Assembly: GCA_937873205.1 (NCBI GenBank)
Contig: CALMVO010000036.1
Coordinates: forward strand, 1,501-38,846
Source: an uncultured Acetobacteraceae bacterium
GTDB taxonomy: Bacteria; Pseudomonadota; Alphaproteobacteria; Acetobacterales; Acetobacteraceae
DNA length: 37,346 nt
Direction: 5' to 3'
Below the pieces are notes generated by a model that saw only the letters and a program-made list of their open reading frames with translations, made no database searches and had not been told where the DNA came from. Both the position numbers and the translations under genes were made by a program. This document shows positions 1-8,506 of the stretch, piece by piece (positions within the stretch are counted from its first letter, which is position 1; each line of letters starts with the position of its first letter).

Positions 1-1
1 C

Positions 2-772
2 CGCGGGCCCGGGGCGGGCGCCACCCGCAGCTGCCCCGCCGGGCGCCGCGCGCCGCGGTGGGCGGCCGTGAGCCGCGCCGCCCGCGCCGCGCGCACCGCC
101 GGACCGATGCTGTTGGTGGGCCTGCGCGCCGGCAACCGCACCATCGACGGGCAGGAGGGCTTCGTCGAGCGGCTGATCGCCCTGCTCGCCGCCGAGCTCG
201 GCTCGCTCGCCGTGGTGCTGGACGGCCAGAACGGCACCGGCCGCAGTGGCGTCAGCTACGCCAGCTTCGGCGACACCCAGGACGCGGCCGAGGGCGGCCA
301 GTCGGCGTTCCTGAGGCAGGAGGCGGCGATCGCCGGCCGCCTCGCGCGCCGCTATGCCGGCGGCCCGGTGCGGATCGTGAGCCTGATCGGCCGCCCGGTG
401 CAGGAGAGCGTGATCTGGTGCGGCGAGTGCGACCTGTTCGTGGCCCCCTGGGGGGCGGCGCTGGCCAAGTATCGCTGGGTCTGCAACCGCCCCGGGCTCG
501 CCACCATCGGGCGCTGGAATCTCGAGCACCGGAACGACCTCGACATCTACCACCACCCCCGCGCCATGGACGAGCCGACGCCGATGCTGCTGAACGAGGC
601 GGACGCCACCGTGGACGTCGAGGAGCCGGTGCCCGGCGACCGCGAGCGCGCGAACTACCGGCTGGACGAGGACCGGGTGTTCGCCCAGATCCGCAGCCTC
701 CTCGCCCTGCACGTGCCTTCGAAACCGCCCGTGAAGGCTCCGATCCGGCGCAAGACGGCTCGTCCGGCATAG
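2..772 (+). CDS. C-terminal part of an unrecognised protein, paralogue of the next gene (cut by window edge)
   Basis: The frame is open from base 2 without a stop, so this is the 3' end of a gene that starts outside the window; the internal GTG at 68 is unlikely to be the true start. From about base 107 the product aligns closely with the last 220 residues of the next gene. Shared blocks include LVGLR-GNRT, YASFGDT, VSLIGRPV-ESVIWC, APWGAALAKYRWVCNRPG, GRWNLEHR, PTPMLLN and RANYRLDE. I do not recognise the family. The Rossmann-like alternation and the Gly/Ala-rich APWGAAL block vaguely recall the donor half of GT-B glycosyltransferases such as GT61, but that is only a hint. It is a tandem paralogue separated from its copy by about 100 bases, and the two may be co-transcribed. 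Confidence 0.75.
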   Translation, partial: RGPGAGATRSCPAGRRAPRWAAVSRAARAARTAGPMLLVGLRAGNRTIDGQEGFVERLIALLAAELGSLAVVLDGQNGTGRSGVSYASFGDTQDAAEGGQSAFLRQEAAIAGRLARRYAGGPVRIVSLIGRPVQESVIWCGECDLFVAPWGAALAKYRWVCNRPGLATIGRWNLEHRNDLDIYHHPRAMDEPTPMLLNEADATVDVEEPVPGDRERANYRLDEDRVFAQIRSLLALHVPSKPPVKAPIRRKTARPA

Positions 773-874
773 CGCCCTCGTCTTGCATCGACAGCGAGGC
801 CGGGCTTCGTCAGACTTGTTCCGGGGCCGTGGCGATCATTGCGCGGCGGCCGGATGCCGGATCAGGATACCGCC

Positions 875-3277
875 ATGTTGACCCGTGAACAGCAGGCGGT
901 CCTGGCCCCGGTGCTGCGTGATCCGGTCGTCAACCGGAACGGCATGGTTCACCTGCGCCTGTCGGCTGACCTGGAGCTTCCACTCTCGAATATGGGCGTG
1001 CCGGTGCGCAGCTTCATCGATGGCTGGACGCCGAACCTCGTGCTGACCGTGTTCGCGCCGCTGCTGGTGCTGGAGTTCAGCCATCGGGGCGACCACGGCG
1101 GCTTCTGGCTGATCGACGGGGAAGGTCGCTTCCTTGGACACGACCTGCGCGCGCTGCCGTCGGCCGTGATCGAGACGGTGCGGCGCCGCGCGTTGCCGGC
1201 CCTGGGCTGGCTGGTCGCCATGCAGCGGCCGGGCTTGGATTGCGTGCCGCCGACGGTGGCCGCAGCCCTGGCCCAGACCCACCCCGACGTCCGGCGCGCG
1301 ATCGCGCGGGCCGTGCTGGAGCCAGGTGACCCGCGGCTGGCCGCCGACCGGCTGCCGGCTGTCCCGTCGTCCGCCCTGTCCAGCCCTGCGGCCGTCCCCC
1401 CGGATCCCGGCCAGGTCCTGAAGCGGGGAGCACCGGAGCTCGGCCCGGGCTGGCGGATCGCACGCGTGCAGACCCGGCTCGCGCCGGTGATCGTGCTGGA
1501 GCTGCAGCATGAGGACGGTGACGAAGGCATTTGGTACAGCGACCGTGACGGCACGTATCTGGGCAACGCGGCCGATCAGCTGCCTCACCCCCTGCGCCTC
1601 CATCTTTCGGCATACTGTGCCGCCGTGTTCGAGGATCTATGGGAGCGGCTGCTGATCGCTCCGGCGCTGGCGGCGACACCTGACCTCGCCGCCTTCCTGT
1701 CGTTCTTCCTCGGCACCCGCCGCGAACTGGTGCAGTTCCACGTGGCCTGGGGCGATGCCATGCAGCGCGACGCGCTGGGCTGGGCTCTGACCGACCCACT
1801 GCCACCCGCCATGAGCTACACGGTGCCGACCCCGGCTGGCCGCGTTATCCTGGAGGCCGGCCACGTCCTGGCCGCCTGCGACCAGATGCTGCGTGGGGAG
1901 CTGTTCCGGCAGGTCGAGACCGGCCTGATGTCCTGGCCATCCCCAGTCGACGGGCGGCGGATCGAGGCGCCGGGGCGGCCGCTCTACATCAACGACGACA
2001 TGTTCGCCTACAAGATCCACGACGAGCGTCACGACCTGACGTTCTACGCCGTGGCCCAGGCCAACTTCTTCCGGACCTTCGGGCTCTACTTCCCATCGGC
2101 CGATCTGGTGGCGGCCCGCGACCACGGCGCGCTCGCGGCGATCACCGGCAGCTACCCCCGACTTCGCGAGACGCTGCTGCGTCACGCGGTCCAGTTCGGG
2201 CCAGACCTTGTGCACGCCCTGCTGCACGAACCCGGCGAGGTCGTGCACGCGTTCCGCGGCTATTCGGCAATCCATGTCGGCCATTTCGTCTGGCAGGATC
2301 TGAGCGGCGTGTCCTGCCTCGTCGAAGCCTGCAAGCCCGAGCGCCTGCCGCGCTTCTACGTCTTCGATGCCGTGCACCACCCGGAGATGTATGGCCCGAT
2401 CGACGAGATCTTTCCCGAGCTCGCCGGCAAGGTCGTGCGGCTGGACCACGCGTTCGGCCAGCATGTGTCGCAATTCTACCGGGAGCGGCAGGTGGTCATC
2501 AAGTCGACCGGGATCTCGGTGCCGGCCCAGGTCGGCATCCGGATCGTGGCAGCCCTGCGTCGATCGGCGCGATGGTCCGTGCCAGTCGCCGAGGCGGCCG
2601 ATGCCCGCGCACGGGGGCCGGTGATCCTGGTGGGCCTGCGGATCGGCAACCGCACAGTCGCGGACATGCGCGGCTTCGCGATCCGGCTGGTGCAGATGCT
2701 GGCGGACTCGCTGGATCGGGTGACGGTCGTGATCGACGGTCACAACAGCCAGTCCGACACGCCCGGCACCACGTATGCCAGCTTCGGCGACACGCGTGCC
2801 GGGGGTTCGACCTTCCTGCAGCGCGAGACCGAGATCGCAGACGAGATCGCGCGGCGTTTCGAGAGCGAAACCGTCCGGGTCGTGAGCCTGATCGGCCGGC
2901 CGGTGGCCGAGAGCGTGATCTGGTGCAGCCAGGCCGACTTTTTCGTGGCCCCTTGGGGGGCGGCACTGGCGAAATACCGCTGGGTGTGCAATCGGCCGGG
3001 CCTCGTCACGGCCGGCCGCTGGAACCTCGAGCACCGCCACGACCTCTCGATCTACGACCACCCGGCGGCGATGGAGAGTCCAACGCCGATGCTGCTCAAC
3101 GCCGTCGAGGCGGTCGAGGACGTCGATCATCCCGAGGCGCCGGACCGTGCGAACTATCGGCTGGACGAGGCGATGGTGTTCCTCCAGGTCCGCGGCCTGA
3201 TCGCGAGCCACGTGACCCGTCCGCCGTCCCGCCCGCCGAGCTTCACCCGGGAGCGCGCGCTGCAGGCCGGATCCTGA
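875..3277 (+). CDS. Large unrecognised protein with a duplicated N-terminal module and a conserved C-terminal domain
   Basis: The product is about 800 residues and I do not recognise the family. I prefer ATG 875 because AGGA lies 7 bases upstream; ATG 854 and TTG 839 are in-frame alternatives with poorer ribosome sites. Residues about 57-110 and 197-255 look like copies of one module (APLLVLEFSHRGD-GGFW-DGEGRFLG versus APVIVLELQHEDGDEGIWYSDRDGTYLG). A middle region follows (PLYINDDMFAYKI, YSAIHVGHFVWQDLSG). The C-terminal domain from about residue 583 is shared with the truncated gene to the left. No signal peptide or membrane helix is evident, so a cytoplasmic location is likely. A sugar-transfer role is conceivable from the APWGAALAKY block but unproven. 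It ends 6 bases before the convergent aminotransferase gene. Confidence 0.75.
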   Translation: MLTREQQAVLAPVLRDPVVNRNGMVHLRLSADLELPLSNMGVPVRSFIDGWTPNLVLTVFAPLLVLEFSHRGDHGGFWLIDGEGRFLGHDLRALPSAVIETVRRRALPALGWLVAMQRPGLDCVPPTVAAALAQTHPDVRRAIARAVLEPGDPRLAADRLPAVPSSALSSPAAVPPDPGQVLKRGAPELGPGWRIARVQTRLAPVIVLELQHEDGDEGIWYSDRDGTYLGNAADQLPHPLRLHLSAYCAAVFEDLWERLLIAPALAATPDLAAFLSFFLGTRRELVQFHVAWGDAMQRDALGWALTDPLPPAMSYTVPTPAGRVILEAGHVLAACDQMLRGELFRQVETGLMSWPSPVDGRRIEAPGRPLYINDDMFAYKIHDERHDLTFYAVAQANFFRTFGLYFPSADLVAARDHGALAAITGSYPRLRETLLRHAVQFGPDLVHALLHEPGEVVHAFRGYSAIHVGHFVWQDLSGVSCLVEACKPERLPRFYVFDAVHHPEMYGPIDEIFPELAGKVVRLDHAFGQHVSQFYRERQVVIKSTGISVPAQVGIRIVAALRRSARWSVPVAEAADARARGPVILVGLRIGNRTVADMRGFAIRLVQMLADSLDRVTVVIDGHNSQSDTPGTTYASFGDTRAGGSTFLQRETEIADEIARRFESETVRVVSLIGRPVAESVIWCSQADFFVAPWGAALAKYRWVCNRPGLVTAGRWNLEHRHDLSIYDHPAAMESPTPMLLNAVEAVEDVDHPEAPDRANYRLDEAMVFLQVRGLIASHVTRPPSRPPSFTRERALQAGS

Positions 3278-3283
3278 GCGTCC

Positions 3284-4471
3284 CTATCCCAGATGCCGCT
3301 CCAGCGCGTCGAGTCCCGCGGCCAGACCATGGCAGCCGAAGCCCACCCGGAAGCGGTCGTCCGGCAGCTCCAGCAGGCGGGAGCGGAACATGCTGGCCGG
3401 CAGCAGCAGCACGCCGGCCACCTGCGCCATGCGACGCGCCCAGGCCTCGACGCCGTCCGCGCCGCGGTAGCGGACGTAGCCGACCATGCCGGCCTCGGGC
3501 AGTGTCCAGTCGAACAACCCGGCATGGCGCTTCAGGAAGCCGCACACCAGGGCCAGGTTGTCCTCGGCGATGCGGCGGTTGCGGGCGATGATGGACGGCG
3601 CCGCCCGGATCGCGATGCAGCCCAGCACCTCGCTGGGCCCGGCGCTGCAGGTGGACAGGTACTGCCGCTTCATCGCCATCCGGGCCGCCAGCTCGGGATC
3701 GCGGCAGGCCGCCCAGCCGATCCGCAGGCCCGGCAGGCCGTGCGCCTTAGACACCGCGCCGAGCGAGATGCCGCGCTCGTAGATGTCGGCCACCGGCGGC
3801 AGCCGGCGCGCCGGGTCGCGCTCGGTCAGGCGATAGACCTCGTCGCTCAACAGCCAGATCCCGTGCTGGCGGCATAGCGCCACCAGGGCGGCCAGGCTGC
3901 CCCGCGGAAGCACGTGGCCGGTCGGGTTGTTCGGGAAGCTGATCGCGACGAGGCGGGTGTCCGGCCGGATCGCGCGCGCCACGGCGTCGATGTCGAGCGA
4001 CCAGCCGTCGGCGGCGTCGAGCGCCACGCCCGACACGTTGCACAGGCTGAGCGCCAGCGCCTCGACGGCGGGATAGTTCGGCAGCACCACGATCGCGTGG
4101 TCGCTCCGCCCCAGCAGCGCGTGCAGCACCGCGAACAGCGCCTCCTGCGCGCCGGCGAAGCAGACCACGTCCGCGTCCTGCGCGGCGCCGTAGCCGGCGG
4201 CGATCGCGCGGCGCAGCCAGGGAGCACCCAGCGGGTCGGTATAGCCCAGCTGCAGGGTCCGCCAGCGCTCGAGGTCCTCGCCGTCGCCGAGCTCCAGCAG
4301 CTCGGCGACCGTCATGGTCTCCGACTGCGACGCGCTGATGTGGTGGCGCGTGGTGCCGTGCCAGCAGGACAGGTAGCTGGCCAGCGCCAGCTCATGCTCG
4401 GGGGTGCCGGCCGCGCGGACTCCGTGGCCGCTGGTGCGTGCATCCTGATGCAGCTGCTCGTTCTCCACCAC
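3284..4471 (-). CDS. Fold-type I PLP-dependent aminotransferase (class I/II)
   Basis: A 395-residue enzyme of the aspartate-aminotransferase superfamily, cytoplasmic and PLP-dependent. Visible landmarks are the QEALF segment near 109-113 at the cofactor phosphate site, SFPNNPTGHV around 178-187 (Asn contacts PLP), SDEVY at 209-213 (Asp pairs with the pyridine nitrogen), the SKAHGLPGLRIGW block with Schiff-base Lys242 and Arg250, and a C-terminal FRVGFG segment with the probable carboxylate-binding Arg. The substrate cannot be read from sequence. The length and SKxxGLPGLRIGW block resemble VioD/capreomycidine-synthase-like and aspartate-type members. The start is GTG 4471, with a second GTG directly after it. 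The gene stands alone on the minus strand, convergent with the unrecognised protein and divergent from the metallophosphoesterase, so no partner pathway is suggested. Confidence 0.88.
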   Translation of the reverse strand: MVENEQLHQDARTSGHGVRAAGTPEHELALASYLSCWHGTTRHHISASQSETMTVAELLELGDGEDLERWRTLQLGYTDPLGAPWLRRAIAAGYGAAQDADVVCFAGAQEALFAVLHALLGRSDHAIVVLPNYPAVEALALSLCNVSGVALDAADGWSLDIDAVARAIRPDTRLVAISFPNNPTGHVLPRGSLAALVALCRQHGIWLLSDEVYRLTERDPARRLPPVADIYERGISLGAVSKAHGLPGLRIGWAACRDPELAARMAMKRQYLSTCSAGPSEVLGCIAIRAAPSIIARNRRIAEDNLALVCGFLKRHAGLFDWTLPEAGMVGYVRYRGADGVEAWARRMAQVAGVLLLPASMFRSRLLELPDDRFRVGFGCHGLAAGLDALERHLG

Positions 4472-4741
4472 GCAACTAGTATGGCACTAAAAGGTGGCAG
4501 GATGATGTTTCGTGCGCGCATCACGTCTTCCCGCGCACCGGGACGCGGGACCGGTCGCGAGGCGACGAAGCCCGTGCCGCGACATCCGTTCGGGCAACGA
4601 TCAGCCTGGAACTGCAAGGACCCGTGAGCCGGATCGTCGCGCATGACCTGAAGGGCTGCGGCTGATCCTGCCTTCGAAATGTCACACCGCCGCCGATCGC
4701 CGCCCGTTAGAAACAGCCGAACCAAAACGGTCGAGCAATCA

Positions 4742-6610
4742 ATGATCCGGCGTCTCCTCTTCGGTTGCGTTCTGCTGGCGACGTGCCTGGTCGGCCGAAC
4801 GGCCCCGGCGACGGCGACGCCGGGCGTCCATGCCCTGCAGCTGCTGGCCCAGCGCTACGGCATCACTCAGGGCGAGATCGCCGGCTTCCTCGCCTCCCTG
4901 CCGGCACCGCAGATCGCCCTGCTGCAGCAGGACCTGGCCGAGATCCAGGCGCTCGCCCCGGCGCAGATCCAGCTCCTGCTCGACGGCGCGGTCGGCGCAC
5001 AGGGCCAGGCCGGCGGCAGCGGCCAGACCGTGGCCCGCTGGATCCAGATGGCGCCCGGCAGCTCGGTCGACGCCATCCTGGCGGGCTCCTGGGGCGACCA
5101 GCCCACCAGCATCTTCCCGACCATCCTGGCCCGTGCGGTGATCTCCGGCGGCGCCTGCCCGGTGGTCCGGCTGGACCGCGGCATCGTGGTGCCGATGCGG
5201 GTCCGCTTCACCGGTGCCCAGCTCACGAATGTCCCCGGCCACGCCGGCTCCACCAACGGCGCGGCGGGCTACCCGCAGTACTTCGTGCAGAACACCGCGC
5301 CGGCGAACTTCGCCAGCGGCGTGCCGATGGCCACCACGAGCTGGGCCGAGTGCGAGACCGTGCTGCCCTATGGCTTCAAGACCGCCAGTGTGGATGGCGT
5401 CGACCTGAAGCTGCCGGTGCTGTTCCCCAAGACGATCCTGGTCACCGCCGACACCGGCTGTCGCATGAACGGGGCGGTGGCCACCAACGGCGGCAACCAG
5501 CAGAACTGCTCGAGCCCGACCGCCTTCCCGTGGGCGTTCCTGGCCAGCTGGGAGGCGACCTTCAAACCGGACCTCATCGTTCATGTCGGCGACTGGTTCT
5601 ATCGCGACACCAACTGCAACAACACCTTCCCCGGCTGCCTCGACGCCACCAGCCCGAACTACGAGACCTGGGGCGACACCTTCGACAGCTGGAACGCCGA
5701 CGTGCTGTTCCCGGCCAACCCGCTGCTGGCCGCCGCCCCCTGGGTGATGACCCGCGGCAACCACGAGAGCTGCGGCCGCGGCGCTCGCGGCTGGTACGCG
5801 CTGCTCGACCCGTATCCCTACAACTACGCCAGCGTGTCCTGCGCCCCGTCCTCGCCGGCGACGCCCGCAAACGGGGTCGCCAACCACACGCCCGACTTCG
5901 AGCCGAGCTACGTGGTCCCGGCCGGCGGCGTGAACTTCCTGGTGCACGACAGCAGCCTGGCCAACGACAGCGCCGTCGCCACCGCGCTGGCGCAGAACTA
6001 CGACCTCGACCTCACCAACCTCATCAACGCAGTCGGCCCGAACTCCATCAACGTGTTCACCACCCACAAGCCGAGCTTCGGCCTCACCTATGGCGCCCAG
6101 GGCACCGCTTCCGCCCCGGACGACACCGCCGGCGACTATACCGAGCAGGCCGTCGTGGCCGGCGGCACCTATGCCGCCAGCGCCTTCGCTCAAGGCGTGC
6201 CGGCCAATATCGGCCTGTTCCTGTCCGGCCACATCCACCAGTTCGAATACGTGAACTTCGCCGACACCGCCCACTACGCGCCCCAGATGATCGTGGGGCA
6301 GGGCGGCACGCTGCTCGATCCGGACCTCAACACCGGCCTGGTGCCGGCCAACGGCACGCTCGATCCGGCCGCCTACGCGCAGACCGACGCGCCGTTCTCG
6401 GTCAACCAGATCACCGGCGGCGTGCTGACGGCGCTGGCGGCGAAAACCTATGGCCACGACGAGTTCGGCTTCGCGCTGCTGACCGTGCAGCGCGGCGCCG
6501 GCGGCGCGGTGACCGGCTTCGACGCCGCGGTCTACAAGGCCAGCTCGACGCTGGCCGGCCATTGCGCGATAGCACTCCGCCCGTCGCGCAACATCACGTG
6601 CGACTTCTGA
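4742..6610 (+). CDS. Secreted calcineurin-like metallophosphoesterase
   Basis: A 622-residue exported phosphoesterase. I chose ATG 4742 because it begins an evident signal peptide (MIRRLLFG, a Leu/Cys-rich core, then an Ala-x-Ala type site near residue 25); ATG 4679 would add 21 polar residues before it. An Ala/Gln-rich N-terminal region of about 100 residues precedes the catalytic domain. Metal-ligand motifs are in order: ADTGCR (Asp237, with a Gly-Cys pair instead of the usual D-x-H His), HVGDWFYRD (283-284), TRGNHESC (339-342), THKP, and SGHIHQFE. The D-T-G-C-R variant with GNHE-C-R-G-GW is a recognised bacterial branch of the superfamily. Many Cys residues fit an oxidising periplasm. It ends 19 bases before the SPFH gene cluster and may share its transcript. 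The substrate is unknown. Confidence 0.85.
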   Translation: MIRRLLFGCVLLATCLVGRTAPATATPGVHALQLLAQRYGITQGEIAGFLASLPAPQIALLQQDLAEIQALAPAQIQLLLDGAVGAQGQAGGSGQTVARWIQMAPGSSVDAILAGSWGDQPTSIFPTILARAVISGGACPVVRLDRGIVVPMRVRFTGAQLTNVPGHAGSTNGAAGYPQYFVQNTAPANFASGVPMATTSWAECETVLPYGFKTASVDGVDLKLPVLFPKTILVTADTGCRMNGAVATNGGNQQNCSSPTAFPWAFLASWEATFKPDLIVHVGDWFYRDTNCNNTFPGCLDATSPNYETWGDTFDSWNADVLFPANPLLAAAPWVMTRGNHESCGRGARGWYALLDPYPYNYASVSCAPSSPATPANGVANHTPDFEPSYVVPAGGVNFLVHDSSLANDSAVATALAQNYDLDLTNLINAVGPNSINVFTTHKPSFGLTYGAQGTASAPDDTAGDYTEQAVVAGGTYAASAFAQGVPANIGLFLSGHIHQFEYVNFADTAHYAPQMIVGQGGTLLDPDLNTGLVPANGTLDPAAYAQTDAPFSVNQITGGVLTALAAKTYGHDEFGFALLTVQRGAGGAVTGFDAAVYKASSTLAGHCAIALRPSRNITCDF

Positions 6611-6629
6611 CCCGGCCGGCCGAGCGGGC

Positions 6630-8504
6630 GTGAACCGCACGCCGCTCCTGCTGCGTCGGCTCTGCCTCTCCACCCTCGGCCTCGCCGCCCTGCTGGCGGT
6701 GGCGCTGCTGGCCTGCCTGCTGGCGCCCCCGGCCGCCTTGGCAGCCGTCGCCGCAGCGATGCGTCAGTCCGGCGTCCCGGCGCTGCCGCTGGCCGCCCTG
6801 CTGCTGGCGGCCGGCCCGATGCTGGCCAGCCTCTTCGTCGCGCGGGCGCGGCCAGACGGCGCGCTCCCGCCGCATCCGGTCCCCGCCGGGGAGACCGCCC
6901 GGCGTAGCGCGCTGCTGCTGGTGCTGCCGCTCGCGCTGGCCGGCCTGGCGCTTGCGGCCTGGGTCGCGCGCCTGCCTCCCGACCCGGCCGCCGCTGCGGC
7001 GATGCCGATCGGGCTCGCCGTCGCCGCCACCGTGCTGGCGTTCCCGATGCTGGTCGGCGAGCGCCTGCGGGCTGCCGCCCCCCCCGCGGCGCTGCCGGAG
7101 GCGCCGGCGCTGCGCCGACTGGCGCTGGCCGCCATGCTCGTCGCCTTCGCCACCGGCCTGGTGGCGGTCGCCGCCGCCCTCGGCCTCGCCTGGGCGCCGA
7201 TCGCCCGGCGGGCGCTGGCGATCCCGGTGCTGCTGATCGGGGCCGAGCTCTCGCTGCGCGCCCTCGGCCGCCGCTTCCTGCCGCCCGGTCCGCCCGCCGC
7301 CGCCCGCGCCGTCGCCGACAGCCTGGCCGCCCGCCTGCTCGCCTCGCTCGCCCGGCTCGAGACCGGCGGTGACGGCTCCGCCGCCGCCCTGCTGCGCGAC
7401 CAGCTCGGCATCGACGTCTCGCGTTCCTGGGCGCTCGGCTTCCTGCGGGCCGCCGCCCTGCCGCTGGGGCTGGTGCTGCTGCTCTGCGCCTGGGCCCTGA
7501 GCGGGCTGGCGGTGGTGCCGATCGACGGCCGCGCGGTCTACCTGCGCCTCGGCGCTCCGGTCGCGGTGCTGCGGCCGGGCCTGCACGCCATCCTGCCGTG
7601 GCCGCTGGGCCGTGTCCGGCCGCTCGATGGCGGCGTGGTGCACGAGCTCGCGCTGGGCGAGGTCTCCCCTGGTGGCGCAACCGCCCCGGCCGCGGCCGGG
7701 GCCGAAGACGCCGACCCGGTCGGGGCCGACCGGCTGTGGGACCAGCCGCATCCGGGCGAGCTCACCCTGCTCGTCGCCAGCACCGCCGCGCGCGGCGTCG
7801 AGGACGCCGGCGATCCGGGGACCGAGCGGCAGCTGTTCCAGAGCGTCGCCGCCGACATCCGCGTGCTCTACCGGGTCGGTCTCGACGACCGTTCGGCGGT
7901 CCGCGCCACCACCGGCGTGCTGGACCCGGCGCGGCTGCTGCGCGCCGACGCCGACCAGGTCGTCGGCAGCGTCTTCGCCGGCAGCACGCTGGCACAGGTG
8001 CTGGGCGCCGACCGCGAGCGCCTGGCCTCCGCCCTGCGCGACCGCCTGCAGCGCCTGCTCGACCGCCAGCGGGTCGGGCTGGAGGCGGTGGCGCTGGTCA
8101 TCGAGGCGATCCACCCGCCCGCCGGCGCCGCCGAGGCCTACCACGCCGTCCGCGCCGCCGAGATCTCGGCCGACGCCTCCATCTACGCCGAGCGCGGCCG
8201 CGCCGCGACGGTGATGGCGCAGACCCGGCAATATGCCTTCGGCCAGAGCGCGGCCGCGGCTGCACGCGCCGCCGAGACCGCCGGCGAGGCGCGCTCGCTG
8301 CTGACCCGCTTCTCGGCCGACGCCGACGCGCATCGCCGCGACGGACCCAGCTTCCTGCTGGAGCGCCGGCTGACCGACCTCGCCGCCACGCTGGGCCGCA
8401 CGCCCATGACCATCCTCGACGCCCGCCTCGACGCCTCGGGCGCCACCACGCTGGACCTGCGGCCGATGCCGGGTGTGGCCCCCACCACCGGCGACGGCGA
8501 ATAG
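6630..8504 (+). CDS. SPFH/band-7 membrane protein with a polytopic N-terminal domain
   Basis: A 624-residue inner-membrane protein starting at GTG 6630. Residues 1-290 hold about six or seven hydrophobic segments rich in Ala and Leu; the last (near 275-292) leads directly into a band-7 start reading VVPIDGRAVYLRLGAP followed by RPGLHAILPWPLG, the usual HflK/prohibitin entry. An Asp/Glu-rich insertion follows, then the SPFH core (VAADIRVLYRVGL) and an Ala/Glu/Arg-rich coiled-coil tail (AEISADASIYAERGRAATVM). HflK and HflC form a membrane complex that modulates FtsH, but the large multi-span N-terminus is not part of classical HflK. It is the first of three adjacent SPFH genes, separated from the next by 2 bases, and lies upstream of a P-type ATPase. 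Confidence 0.82.
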   Translation: MNRTPLLLRRLCLSTLGLAALLAVALLACLLAPPAALAAVAAAMRQSGVPALPLAALLLAAGPMLASLFVARARPDGALPPHPVPAGETARRSALLLVLPLALAGLALAAWVARLPPDPAAAAAMPIGLAVAATVLAFPMLVGERLRAAAPPAALPEAPALRRLALAAMLVAFATGLVAVAAALGLAWAPIARRALAIPVLLIGAELSLRALGRRFLPPGPPAAARAVADSLAARLLASLARLETGGDGSAAALLRDQLGIDVSRSWALGFLRAAALPLGLVLLLCAWALSGLAVVPIDGRAVYLRLGAPVAVLRPGLHAILPWPLGRVRPLDGGVVHELALGEVSPGGATAPAAAGAEDADPVGADRLWDQPHPGELTLLVASTAARGVEDAGDPGTERQLFQSVAADIRVLYRVGLDDRSAVRATTGVLDPARLLRADADQVVGSVFAGSTLAQVLGADRERLASALRDRLQRLLDRQRVGLEAVALVIEAIHPPAGAAEAYHAVRAAEISADASIYAERGRAATVMAQTRQYAFGQSAAAAARAAETAGEARSLLTRFSADADAHRRDGPSFLLERRLTDLAATLGRTPMTILDARLDASGATTLDLRPMPGVAPTTGDGE

Positions 8505-8506
8505 CC

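Noticed and set aside
1637-3211. A 524-codon minus-strand frame opposite the large unrecognised protein
   Set aside because: The plus-strand frame is conserved in the neighbouring paralogue, whereas this one shows only mirror-image composition.
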